From Diphasiastrum complanatum (taxonomy: Eukaryota > Streptophyta > Lycopodiopsida > Lycopodiales > Lycopodiaceae), in assembly GCA_029204225.1 (NCBI GenBank), contig CM055100.1, forward strand, positions 4,202,111 to 4,264,110: 62,000 nucleotides of DNA. Reading direction: 5' to 3'. Position 1 is the stretch's first letter. The number at the start of each line of letters is the position of its first letter. Made by a program: the position numbers and the translations under genes. The notes below the pieces were generated by a model. The model did not search any database. It saw only the letters and a list, made by a program, of their open reading frames with translations, and was not told the DNA's origin. This document shows, piece by piece, positions 11,013-23,124 of this stretch.

Positions 11013-11973
11013 CCCACTGCCACATAGGGGCAAGTCAAATCCATTTTTTGGGCCAACAAATTGTCCCCTTGGCATGTTGAGTTACCCTTGGCATATTGGG
11101 CTGCATTTTAAGTTCTTTTAACCCTTCACTAGGAATATTACTTTAAATGAAATGCATTTCAATTTTGACCTTTCCAGTTGAAAGGTGATTGCTTGAAAAA
11201 GAAACTTAGAGCACCCTTCAACCTTCTAACATGAAAAGTTCTATACTTGCATTTCAAAACACAACACCTTAAATCAAATGGACCAAATGTATGTCAAGAT
11301 TCAAATGGGCCAATCATATTGTAGCCCTTCATTTACCACTTACCAACCAAATGTGAATGTTGGTGGTCAATTGCCCGTCACCTCACTTGCCAAGATTCAA
11401 AAAAAGTGAAAGAGCCAGGCAAAGGGACTTGCTGGTAGTCTGAAACCACCCTTGCCGATACTCAAAAAACATCCAATGACATGGCAGGGACCCACTGCCA
11501 CATAGGGGCCAGTCAAATCAATTTTTTGGGCCAGCATTTTGAAGTTTTTTTAACCCTTCAATGCCAATATTTCTTTCAATGAATGCATTTCAATTTTGAC
11601 CACCCAGTTGATAGGCCATTGCTTGAGAGAAAAAAAACTTTGAGCACCCTTCAACCTTTTAACATGCTTCTTGGTTTCCAAGGGGAGGCTCTAACTTGAG
11701 ACCAAAGAAACTTTGGATGTCAAGATAACCAATTGAGCCAACACCCTTGACTTCAACCTTTTAACATGAAAAGTTTCAACCTTAGATAAATGGACCAATC
11801 GTATGTCAAGATTCAAATGGGCTAATCATATTGTAGCCCTTCATTTAACACTTACCAACCAAATGTGAAATGTCGGTGGTCAATTGCCCCCGTCAACTCA
11901 CATGCCAAGATTCAAAAAATGGGTGGCAAGTGAAAGGGCCAGGCAAAGGGACTTGTCGGTAGTCTGAAACCAC
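11013..11973. repeat. tandem duplication of about 450 bases
   Basis: 11013-11449 and 11491-11973 are direct copies: both start CCCACTGCCACATAGGGG and both end AGTCTGAAACCAC. The second carries an extra segment (about 11690-11760) with words similar to the adjacent CAACCTTTTAACATG. No coding frame is conserved between them. Confidence 0.8.
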
Positions 11974-12014
11974 GCTAAAATAATTGTCGATCAATCTGAA
12001 CCATCGCCACTACC

Positions 12015-12402
12015 TGATGTAATGGATTGTTGTCTATTTTTAAAACAAACTTGTCGTTGATGTAATGGATTGTTGTTGATTTCTAAGCTTTTATTATTTC
12101 TAAAATCCTAAAATGACAAAAACTTGGAATCTAATTTTGTAAAAATCACGCGTGGATAGATTATGGAAAACAATATACGCCCATAATCTATCATATCGTT
12201 GCCATTACCTTATGTAATGGATTGTTGTCTATTTCTAAGTTTCCATTATTTATAAAACATACCCGTCACCACTAGCTGATGTAGTGGATTGTTGTCTATT
12301 TCTAAGTTTCCATTATTTCTAAAACAGACCTGTCACCACTAGCTGATGTAATGGATTGTTGTTGATTTCTAAGCTTTCATTATTTCTTGACAACAATCCA
12401 CT
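12015..12402. repeat. five spaced copies of a TGATGTAATGGATTGTTGT word
   Basis: The word or a one-base variant begins near 12015, 12058, 12211, 12277 and 12344. The last three are about 66 bases apart and embedded in longer repeat units ending in CCATTATTTCTAAAAC. An inverted copy (GACAACAATCCACT) closes the block at about 12389-12402, so a hairpin is possible. Confidence 0.75.
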
Positions 12403-12920
12403 CTGTGGCATCAAAAGCGAACATGACATTCACTCTCATGATCACACAAGTACATTTTTTTTTCATACATTCTTTTTCATGCTCTCCCTTTCATGTATTT
12501 TGAGATTACAAACCACTGGTCTATGATTCTATGATATTAAGGTCAATATTTGACTAGGGCTAGTTTATTTAATACTCTAATTTAAATCTGGACCAAGGGC
12601 AAAAACATAGAGTCGGCCATGATATCCATGTAGTATCAATTTATTATTAAGTATTTGAAATTCACATATGTAGTACATTTTATTCATGTAGCCACAAATA
12701 CATTAGTAAGCATCAACAAAATATTGGCCTTTCAAATTATGTGCATATTGCATTTAAAAGAGTTCATGCAAATAAATGCATATTTCCCTTCAAAAAGGTA
12801 TGACTATGAAACAAATTATATACTTAGGGTGTTTTCACACACAAAGGGGACCAATAGTGATGCTAAGTCACACTTACCCCCCTCCATCAACCCCCCTTGA
12901 TCTACCTCCATCACCCCCCA

Positions 12921-12962
<42 letters not shown>

Positions 12963-14562
12963 TTGAGAGACCTTTGTTCTCTCTCCTCTATCCTATATGA
13001 GCCACAAGGTTGTTCTACCCCCATAAAAAATTCAAACTTGGACAACTCCTAACAAATAGAGGCCTAGGGGCATGAGAAGATATCAAGGAGTACTCCTTGC
13101 CATCTCAACTTATCCCATGTCAATATTTTCTAAGCCAAGTCATCTACCATATGGGGAGCCTCGCTTTTCTTTGTGAAATAGAGTAAGGGCCTTCCTGTTT
13201 TTTTCTCTTCAATGAATGCTGAGTTTTTTGACAAATATACAAAACAAAAGCAATCACTTGTTCATACAATTGCCAATAGTTCTAAATAGCATGTTCCACA
13301 TTGCACTTGCACGTGAGGTTGCAATTTTTGCTCTCCTCATCATCTACAAAAATAGAAAAAACAACTCCATAGTAATTTAGCAACAAATAGCCATGTTTGA
13401 CCCAAAAAATTATAACCTAAAGCAAGTTGTAATATTTCTTGCCACTAAGGATCCTTGTCAGCAGCTCGAATGACTTGATATTCAAACTTTTCACTCACCC
13501 TTGCTCATTCTAAAGGTTTACTTATTCTTACTATTGGAGGATGTAATGTAAAAACAAATCATGCATCATTCTCTGTGATAAATCAATTTATCAAAAGGTC
13601 TAAAAATATCACAAAAGTCTTTATGGCTAATGAACATCATGTAAAATGTACGGCAATCAAGTAAGGAGAAAGGCCCTAAAGCTTGTCATCTCTTACACTT
13701 TACTGAGTTTTTTGTTGTACATCATGAATTTTATCAAGATTTTTGGGCCCTATTTTCTGGCAAGACAAGTGCCAAGGAAGGGCTATGTGATTAGGTGGTC
13801 ACATGAAGTCTAGAATTATGCATAGTTTTTGTTCATATGTTGTTACCTCTAACTCTTTTGCTTGGAACCAAGTGACTCTTCTCATCCAACAAGGATTGTC
13901 CATTTTGCTTGTCCCATCACACTTTCTTTTTTTATTGATATCAACTATTGATCCAACTCTATAAAACTCTTTTCCATACTTATGCTTATTGTCTCTATCA
14001 TCTAAATAAATACTCTTGCAATATCGTTTCATTCAAAATTATACAAAAAAATAGCATTTATGCCCACCATATCTCCCATGTGTTGGATAAAGGATATATG
14101 TGTATAAAAGCTATGGAAGCGACTGAGCTTGGCACCCTGAGGGATGTTCGAGTCTTATCCAAACACAAAATAATAATACTGAAATTATAAAGGATCGAAT
14201 CGAATTATCAAATTCTGACTATTACTTAGATCAATCTTTCAGCTATTATACTATCTGGGTAGGTGTCAAAGACAGCCATGAAGAGAGCGATAGAATGAGG
14301 CATATGTGACTGCCATCCACTCTTCAAATCAGATAGTCAAATTGTCGTTGGAGCGAGTATTAGTAATGAAAGAGAAACTATCGGAAAACATTCGACAATA
14401 TTAGACGTACATTAAAAAAATAGAAAATGTGTATTAAATTGTTGTGATTGCAACGATCAGATCACGAATAATCTTGTGCCCGAGAATGGTTCACAATATT
14501 GATGCGCTATGCGCTGTGATCTTACTATGTTAGTTATAGATTAAATTATGTCTCTACTTCTT
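12403..14562. other. gene-free spacer with a (CA)n microsatellite
   Basis: AT-rich sequence without a supported gene. A (CA)n run covers about 12924-12958. Short open frames here show no recognisable domain. Confidence 0.5.
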
Positions 14563-15494
14563 TGTTGGGCAACCCTGATTAGTTTATTCATTTATTAGCA
14601 GTTAATAAATGATAGGGAATTGGCACCCTACGTGTGCAAGTCCAACCCGATGATCCATAGTCATTTGATTAAGTATAAATTAATAAAAGGACTTTAGGCC
14701 AAAATGTGAGAATAAAATTTCATAGGGCCTAATAGTCAAGTTAGTGAATAAAAGAGGGTTCTCCCAAATTTCAAATTTCAAATTTCAAATAATAAGGGAG
14801 TTAGAAACTAGCCTATCAAAAATTTAGAGAAATCGACTAGTATCAGATTAGTAGAAAGATGATAGAGACAGATTCTCTTATACCAAGTCGGGAATCAGTG
14901 AAAATCGATATTTTCAGCGGAAGTGGTGAGCAGGTGGTTAGTGTGTGGATCGAAAATGTGGCAGTTACCAGTAAAATCGAGTTCAAGATGAATCAGATAT
15001 TACAATGCGCAAATAGAACAGAACAGTAGTGTAGACACAAAAATGCACTCTAATAATAATCAAAACTAGATACAAGAGCTTGAAGCTGGGCGCAAATACC
15101 AGGCTTCAACTGAGTTCGTTGATGGCTAACTTACTAGATTCAAAAACTATAACTTAGCTATTTACAACAAAACGCCTACAGGGTGATAACCTGATCATAG
15201 CGCTGACTCCAGTAGATCTTCCTTGATGATTGGAAGTCAGATGATCAATACATTGGAAGCTGACATTAATCTACTTGATTAACTACATTTGTCCTGCAGT
15301 AGGTAGTCGTCGTTTTTGCCATAGAGTTATGTACAAAAGTAGGCGGATTGTCAACGTCGTGACGTGAGTTGGATTTCCGAGTTGACAATACAAAGGGTTC
15401 AAATTTTGAAAGGGTCAGAATTTATACATTGGGTCGAAAAATATACATAGGCTCGAATTTTTCCAAGGTCAAAAAAATTAGATCCGATCCGATC

Positions 15495-15725
15495 CAGGGT
15501 TGAAGATGTCTGAATAAATTAGAATCGATTCGAACCGAACAGGTTCGAAGGCGCTCAAAAAAATTAGAAGATCCGAATCGAACATATTCGAAGGTGCTAG
15601 GAAAAATTAGAACAGATCCGAACCGAACAGGTTCGAAGGTGCTCGAAAAAATTAGAACCGATTTGAACCAACCAGATTCGAAAAATTTCTCTTTGACAAG
15701 ATTGACATTGGTTCGAAAAAAAGCT
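15495..15725. repeat. four-unit degenerate array rich in TTCGAA
   Basis: Units of about 45 bases of the form AAAATTAGAANCGAT..GAACCGAACAGGTTCGAAGGTGCTC (shown in part) repeat four times with divergence. GAACCGAACAGGTTCG is itself a near-palindrome. Similar words occur near 1684-1790. Confidence 0.7.
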
Positions 15726-15929
15726 TGGGTCGAAAAAATTTGATCCTGAATTTTTTGATCTTTACAATGACATTCACAGGATCATTCAGAATAGAAACAA
15801 AGCATGGATGTTGTGATTCATTCACAGGAAAAAGAAAGTACAATGGCATAAGCCACAAAGTCTGTCACCCTCTCCTTCTGATTCCTGAAGAACAGTATAA
15901 AAAACATAAACTCAATAGGCTGGTGATCT

Positions 15930-16738
15930 ACTACATTAGCTCAAGTCTGCCACAAAGAAAATGGTTCTTCTGGTTCAAGTCTGCCACAAAGAAAATGCTT
16001 CTGCTACAGAGAAATGGGATTACGTAAGAATACATAGTGTGTTTGAACTCAAAGACTAGTGTCTGTGCTCCATTTTCTACACACGTGATGAATGAATGAT
16101 AGAAATACAAAGGCTTGGCATGATATAGGCAGAGAAAGAGCGTGGAACAGAGAAGAGCCTTAGTAACTGTTATAGAGGAAAGTCTCCAATGAAGAGTTGA
16201 CAGGTGTTGATGTCTACTCAATAACTAGTAAGGTATTGCCACATGTAAACGACTGTCCATATGCCAATCACAACCTCCTTGGCATGGAAGAAGGGTCATG
16301 CTGACTGGCTGTAAACTGCCACAAAAAATACCCAAATGATCGTTGAGGGCCACGTCTGACCCTAGAAACTGCCAGATATTGAGTATAGAAGCGTTGTCAT
16401 TGCTGTCCTGCGTGAAGAGTGTGCTGATGTGCACTAAGAGAAGAAGAACGACCACTGCCAGATCTGCATAAGGAATAGCACATGCCATAACTGCCGGTTG
16501 TTTGAGACCTGTGTGGAGGAAATGCGCTCAATAGGCTGCCTGCTTGGCTAGAACACGAAGAGAAAGGTGTCTGTGTTGATTCGAAGAGAGAGAGTAGTTC
16601 GAAAGAGTGTAGTTCGCGATCAGGAGTGCCGCGACAACAGGCTTCGATATCTAATCCACCAGTGCCCTTCATAGCGCCCTTCAAACAGTCGCGTCCTTCA
16701 GATCTGTTTGTTGCTTGAAGAGAATATTGCTTCGTTCG
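15930..16738. other. spacer of unknown origin next to truncated copy A1
   Basis: No recognised coding region. A 29-base word (CAAGTCTGCCACAAAGAAAA and following) is tandemly repeated at 15942-15998. The boundary at about 16738 is where similarity to the family A internal region stops abruptly. Confidence 0.4.
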
Positions 16739-18205
16739 CAAATCAAACTTAATCACTTCTTTCGAACTCACTCTTGACCCAAATAATCTCACACACTTGA
16801 GATTTAGAATGAATTTGATTTGATTTGACAACAAACTATACCATCAATTTTTCACAAAGCTTAAAAAATTAGACAACTAGAGATTCACAAAGATCTCAAC
16901 CATGCATGAATACTCAAATATGGACTCCTCCTCATTCTAGACATCCAATGGGATCTCAAATTGACCCTCACACTCCTCACCTATTTCAAGCTTCAAATTT
17001 AATTTCTTGGTTGATCTAATCCAAGAACTAATCAAGGGATTAGATTCTCTATAGAAAATGCTTGATTTTGCACCAAAAATCTCTCAAATTGGTTTTCTCA
17101 GTCAAAATCGGAGCTGTATGACCTCACACGTGTGAAAAGGGTTCCTACAGCCCACCACAAGATCTGGACCAAAAATTTTGAGGATAGCTATCAAATCCAA
17201 CTCGCTACACAAAATTTGACTAGTTTCCAAAAAAATTACAAATTTTGGCTTTGATTTGGATTAACCCTATCAATTTCAACAAAAACTCTTGTACTTGGCT
17301 CTGATACCATGTGCAAAAAGTACAAAAAGGACCAAGAGTGGATCCTAATCTGATCCTCAAGAGGGATTGGTTGTCAGATTACTTGATCTATCAATCTCCA
17401 AGAGTGGATCCTAATCTGATCCTCGAGAGGGATTGGTTGTCAGATTACTTGATCTATCAATCTACTTCAGATTAAGATCAATCTAGATCAATTCTAGACA
17501 CAAAATCCTAACAAGAACAATCATTAATTGAAGGTAAGTGTACTTTCTGGTTTCACATGTGCGAAACGCTGTCTGAGTACGGACTCCAACCTGAAAATCA
17601 AGTACACATTGATAGAACCTCAAAACAATCAAAACAAATTAGACAAATGGAGAGAATCACTCAAAATTGCTTCCAAAACCAAGATTGGTGTCTCACATTG
17701 ATTATGGCCAAATGTGGCTCTATATATACAATAAGTGAGAGCTCGTGGTACTGATCATCCCTATGATTCCACTTGTGTGAAGGTGCTTTGTCATATGATG
17801 ATTCATCATGCAAAACTAACACTTGGACAAAACCTTCTATTTTAAGCACTTTTGGTCCATTTTCCTTCTATATGGAGATCTACTTGGAAATCTTCTAGAA
17901 GTCAAAATTCGTCTACTTAAGCTATTCCACACATGTGAGCTGTCCTCTACACATGGAATGTGACACCTAACCAAAGGATGTGGCTCATGCAAGCAATAGA
18001 CTGATGCCATGTGTCATATGTCTAGAAAACTTGTTTTTGGCCTTTTTAGCCACTAAAACTTGAATTAAATCATATGTACAACCTATATGATTATGGTACA
18101 TGACAAGTACACTATTTTCACACGTGGGAACAGGTTCCACAAATGTGTGTTTATCTATATACAAGATTTTTGGCCTCTACCAAGCTTATTTTTGCATTTT
18201 TCACA
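16739..18205 (-). mobile_element. family A LTR element copy A1, truncated (minus strand)
   Basis: The 5' LTR is 17310-18205 (minus-strand start TGTGAAAAATGC at 18205). It is followed by a perfect tRNA-iMet-type primer site TGGTATCAGAGCC (17297-17309 on the minus strand) and about 0.57 kb of internal leader similar to A2 and A4. The rest of the internal region and the 3' LTR are missing. A1 sits inside the gag of gypsy element D: the gag frame runs straight into its LTR. Its LTR is longer than the others (896 bases) because a 62-base segment starting CCAAGAGTGGATCCTAATC is tandemly duplicated at about 17332-17465. Confidence 0.85.
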
Positions 18206-18809
18206 CCCTGAACATAGTTAGTAGTCGCATCATTTTGAAAAATAGAAAGTACCTCCTGGACAGGATCTTCAACATATGTGACATTCACAATGGTGCAGTC
18301 TTCCTTGGTGTAACCTAAAGTTCCACATTTCGTACACCACATTCCTGAGTTGGAAGAAGACGCAACATTGTTCAGACGTCCGAGAATTCTCTATTTGTAA
18401 CCAATTTCTCTGGACTAGTTCAGAAACGCATCTTTCAGTAGGTTCCAAATTCCTACACGGTCTGGTTCAACTTGACTGTACCAGATGCGCGCCTGCTTCC
18501 TTAGCAAACCAAGGAAGATTCGTAGTTTGTCTACGTTAGTACCTTCGTTATTCGAATTAGCGATTGACTCGAATTGTGAGACATAGCTATCTGCATCGTC
18601 GGAAGAAGTCTCTTTAAAATATCGTATTTAATTTTTGATATAGAAGTGAAACGTGCAGCAGGACCCTCCATACCAAAGCTAATTAGGAGTTCAAGTAATT
18701 GAGCAGTGATTTCGTCTAGATTTCTTCGACTAGTATTCTCACTTTGTCTTTGTAAAAATTCCTCTCTAAGCTTACAGTATCGTTCTAATCTGGATTCTCT
18801 ATCTGACAT
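18206..18809 (-). pseudogene. gag remnant of gypsy element D
   Basis: The minus strand reads a gag-like protein in two registers: first MSDRESRLERYCKLREEF onward (18531-18809), then, after a shift near 18610, SYVSQFESIANSN, RIFLGLLRKQARIWY and WNLLKDAFLN. The latter has the helical shape of a Ty3/gypsy capsid (aromatic WY before a W..L..AF block). A zinc knuckle CTKCGTLGYTKEDC follows at 18295-18336; the expected His is Tyr. Two in-frame stops and one frameshift show it is dead. It is interrupted by A1 immediately after the knuckle region. Confidence 0.6.
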
Positions 18810-18861
18810 ACACTAGAGATGGAGATGGATTTGTCAGATTTCTTATAACTTTTCTAAACTA

Positions 18862-18879
18862 TCCTTGACAATGACGCCA
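18862..18879 (-). other. degenerate tRNA-Asp-type primer-binding site of element D
   Basis: The minus strand reads TGGCGTCATTGTCAAGGA, the element F site TGGCGCCGTTGCCGGGGA with five changes, all C to T or G to A. It stands between the D LTR and its gag, exactly where a primer site belongs. Confidence 0.7.
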
Positions 18880-18884
18880 AAAAT

Positions 18885-20140
18885 TGATATATGTTGTACT
18901 ATACCAACAAGGTTAATATAGATTTTGTAGCAAATAGCGTCATTTCCACAGAGGACAGTGTTATAAAGTTATGCTTTTGGTACAATTTATGACATGTGGT
19001 GTCGAGTGTTATTCTGGTTGTCGACAAACATTAAAAAGTAACCAGTATTACTTATATTTGGGTGTGTGGTGCTGATAATTTTCAGAACAACAATATGGCC
19101 TCTATCGAATCGAATGAAACGCGTTCTACAGATGAGATGTTATCAGAGTAGTACAATAGTACTACACTTTGATTGATTAAGGTGTCAACAGAGAGTCGAG
19201 AAATGTTCGATGTATTCGCGACTGTACAGACAATTAATTAATCGCGTTCGCGAACTATTCGTTTCTAGATAGAAGTCCTCAACAACTAAAGTCAAAATTA
19301 ATGGTTAAAGAACACGAATGGTTTTAGAGCACGTTAGAAACTTATGTCAATGACAATCAGGAAAACATATCAAAGACTCAATTCTTCAGACAGAGACTGT
19401 CATCTCATATGTATACATACAGATTTATTCAATGATTGTGCTAGACTATATCAAAGATAGTCATTATTCGAGTGCCGAAAAGAAAGTATTCACGATAGAC
19501 GAATAAGATAGTTTTAAGACAGTTCTGTAAGAGCATGTTTTACGGATACACAGCAAACGACTGTAATGCACTAGAGAGTCTGTCTGATCAGAGAGTAATT
19601 CATCTAATGCGTTAGATATTGTTAGCAGACTCAAGATCACTCACACTCAACAGTGCGGAGAACAGAGATAAGAGAGAATAACTCACAGAACTCTATTCAC
19701 TTCTTCAATCTCTTACATATGCATAAACTCTTCTCTCTCGATACTCGAGACTGAAGTGTGAGATCAATATATGTTCTACGGGGTGAACAAACACACCTCT
19801 AAAACAACAGGTGCGTCGCTCCCACGAAAAGGTCTAGTTAACAATTAGACTGAAAAAACATTCAATAATACCTTGAAAGATATACTAAACTACGAGTTAA
19901 AGTTACTCTAGTTTAACATGTCTTTTCGTATCTAGTCGGTTCGTGTGGACGACCTAGTAAAGGTTATCCAAGGTAATGTCTTTCCTATTAAAGGTCTTGC
20001 CCTTAATTACAAGGCAAGTACTTAGGAGATATATTCTTGAAAAATGACTTTAGGCCTCTTCATGTTCTATACTTAACTAGCTTATATCTTCATTTTCGAG
20101 TATATCATGTCATATTTATGTTGATATTCAATTTTTAACA
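18885..20140 (-). repeat. 5' LTR of gypsy element D
   Basis: A region of about 1.26 kb bounded by TG (18885) and CA (20140, plus-strand reading), ending CAATTTTTAACA, with the primer site just beyond on the gag side. No second copy was found in the window, so the limits rest on terminal motifs and position. Confidence 0.5.
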
Positions 20141-20314
20141 ATAAAATGGCATCACAGGACCCAAGTAGTTCTAAAATGCATTTTGCCTTTTAAACTTTTT
20201 ATGAAAGTCAAATTATGAGGCACATGGTTTTTGGGTGAATCAAATATCCTAACCCTGACTTTGTCTATAAATAAGGATGTGACACCATTTTGTATTGACT
20301 TTTCATTTGCAAGA

Positions 20315-20316
<2 letters not shown>

Positions 20317-20399
<83 letters not shown>
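20317..20399. repeat. (AG)n microsatellite
   Basis: Uninterrupted AG run of about 83 bases. Open frames through it (SLSLSL, REREREER) are artefacts. Confidence 0.95.
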
Positions 20400-20401
<2 letters not shown>

Positions 20402-20792
20402 CAAAGCCTCCTCCTCCTACCTTTTCTTTTATGTGAAGTCCTTCTCTTTTGCCATTGTATGTTTGGTTGTGGAATGATGAATGCTTGTGTGTGTTTCCTA
20501 ATCATGCTATCACAATAAAGAAGATTATTAGCACAAGCTTTCATCCTCCTAATCCACAAAATTAAGAATAAGGAGCAGCAATCACAAAATGAAAATAGTT
20601 TCATTTATGCTATCATGTCAACTTATGAAGAACCATTTTGCTTTGAAGAAATTTTTGTATCTCAAAGGTGGATTAAGGCAATACTAGTTGAGTGTGATGC
20701 CTTAAAAGATAGCTATTGATTGCATGAGCCACATCCTTTGGTGAGGTGTCATATCACATGTGTAGAGGACAGCTCACATGTGTGGAATAAGC

Positions 20793-21527
20793 TGTGAAAA
20801 ATGCAAAAATAAGCTTGGTAGAGGCCAAAAATCTTGTGTATAGGATGATAACACATGTGTGGAGCCTGTTCCCACGTGTGAAAATAGTGTACTTGTCATG
20901 TACCATAATCATATAGGTTGTACATATGATTTAATTCAAGTTCTAGTGGCTAAAAAGGCCAAAAACTAATTTTCTAAACACATGACACATGGCATCAATC
21001 TATTGATTGCATGAGCCACATCCTTTGGTTAGGTGTCACATCCCATGTGTAGAGGACAGCTCACATGTGTGGAATAAGCTGAAGTAGACGAATTTTGACT
21101 TCTAGAAGATTTTCAAGTAGATCTCCATATAGAAGAAAAATGAACCGAAAGTGCTCAAAATAGAAGGTTTTGTCCAAGTGTCAGTTTTGCATGATGAATC
21201 ATCATATGACAAAGCACCTTCACACATGTGGGATCAAAGGGATGATCAGTACCACGAGCTCTCACTTATTGTATATATAGAGCCACATTTGGCCATAATC
21301 AATGTGAGACACCAATCTTGGTTTTGGAAGCAATTTTGAGTTATTCTCTCCATTTGTCTACATTTGTTTTGATTGTTTTGAGGTTCTATTAGTATGTACT
21401 TGATTTTTAGGTTGATCTAGATTGATCTTAATCTGAAGTAGATTGATAGATCAAGTAATCTGACAACCAATCCCTCTTGACGATCAGATTAGGATCCACT
21501 CTTGGTTCTTTTTGTACTTTTTTCACA
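20793..21527 (+). repeat. 5' LTR of A2
   Basis: 735 bases, TGTG...CACA. About 100 bases shorter than its partner because the region after TGTACTTGATTTT is joined directly to GATCTAGATTGATC. Confidence 0.88.
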
Positions 21528-21540
21528 TGGTATCAGAGCC
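21528..21540 (+). other. primer-binding site of A2 (tRNA-iMet type)
   Basis: TGGTATCAGAGCC starts at the first base after the LTR, the standard plant initiator-Met tRNA primer complement. Confidence 0.9.
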
Positions 21541-23124
21541 TAGTACAAGAGGTTTTGTTGAAATTGATAGGGTTAATCCAAATCAAAGCCAAAATTAGCA
21601 GTTTTCGGAAACTAGTCAAATTTTTTGTAGCGAGTTGGATTTGATAGCTATCCTCAAAATTTTTGGTCCAGATCTTGTTGTGGGCTGTAGGAACCCTTTT
21701 CACACGTGTGAGGTCGTACAGCACTGATTTTGGCTGAGAAATTTCAAAAATTTGTAGAATTTGACTCACATACCCAATTTGAGTGATTTTTGGTGCAAAA
21801 TCAAGCATTTTCTATAGTAAATTTAACTATCTGATTAGTTCTTGGATTAGATCAGCCAAAAAAATAAAATTGAAACTTGAAATAGGTGCATTAATTGATC
21901 ATCTTTGATTTTTTGTGTGCATGTTGAAGTTGAGAGAGATTTTGCTAAAAATCATAGATTAAGGAGTGATATGCAAGGTGAGAGGTTGAAATCCATTGTA
22001 CCATCACTTTAGATTTGTTCAAGAGTGATAGGGTCAAGTTTAGAAGCATCAATTTGCTAGAAAACGTCCTTGGATCTGTCCTCCAAGTGAAACCTTTGAG
22101 AGTTTCTAGTGCATATAGAGCATCTATGCAAATCTTTTGTAGAATTTGACATAGATTGACTTAAATTGAGAGTTCTAGAAAAGAGATTGAGATCCAAGTC
22201 ACATTGTTATACCCTACTCAATTTGTTTCAGTGATTTGAAGGTTTGAAAAGAGTCATTAAGGTGTCTATGACAAATGTGTAGAGAGAGATCCAATTTTCT
22301 AAGAGCTCCTTCCTTTGTAGAGGGCAAGATCTAGAAGCTCATTATGTGTTGTTATTGGTGAAGAATTTGTCTTCTCCTATGTGATCAAATCTTTCTAAGT
22401 GGCATTAGCTCTTTGAAACACAATATCTTAGTGAGAAAAATCACAACTTTTGATTTTGAATTTCATTCCAAATCTCTAAAGGTAGAGTAATTGGTAGATT
22501 CCAATAGGGGTGATTGAATCAATTTATTGAGCAAAAATTGACATAGTATGTATGAAGCAAAAATGAGTTCTATTCAACTTTCTTTGTGAGAGTGTGAGGG
22601 TCAATTTGAGATCTCATTGGATGTCTAGAATGAGGAGGAGTCCATATTTGAGTATTCATGCATGGTTGAGATCTTTGTGAATCTCTAGTTGTCTAATTTT
22701 TTAAGCTTTGTGAAAAATTGATGGTATAGTTTGTTGTCAAATCAAATCAAATTCATTCTAAATCTCAAGTGTGAGATTATTTGGGTCAAGAGTGAGTTTG
22801 AAAGAAGTGATTAAGTTTTATTTTCATGTATTTGAAACAAAACCCATCTTTTGTTCAAGAATCTCAAGTGTTGAGAGAACTAGTCAAGTGAAAAGGAAAA
22901 TCTAGGTGTCAAATTTTTTTCATATCCATTTCAAGTTTCAAAAGAAAGAGTCATTGGTATTTGATGAGTCCAATAGGAGATTGGATCTGATTTCTTTTGT
23001 GATTTGATTCAAAGATTGTGTGCTTTTGTCTTAGTGATCAAAGCAAAGTTTCCAAGTGACTAGTCATTACTGTGACGATTGATTCTTAGGTATGTGAGCT
23101 AGATCTTTTGTAGATCCTTATAGA

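Noticed and set aside
15652-16221. Short frames on both strands in the spacer near 16 kb
   Set aside because: No recognisable domain; register and composition look random.
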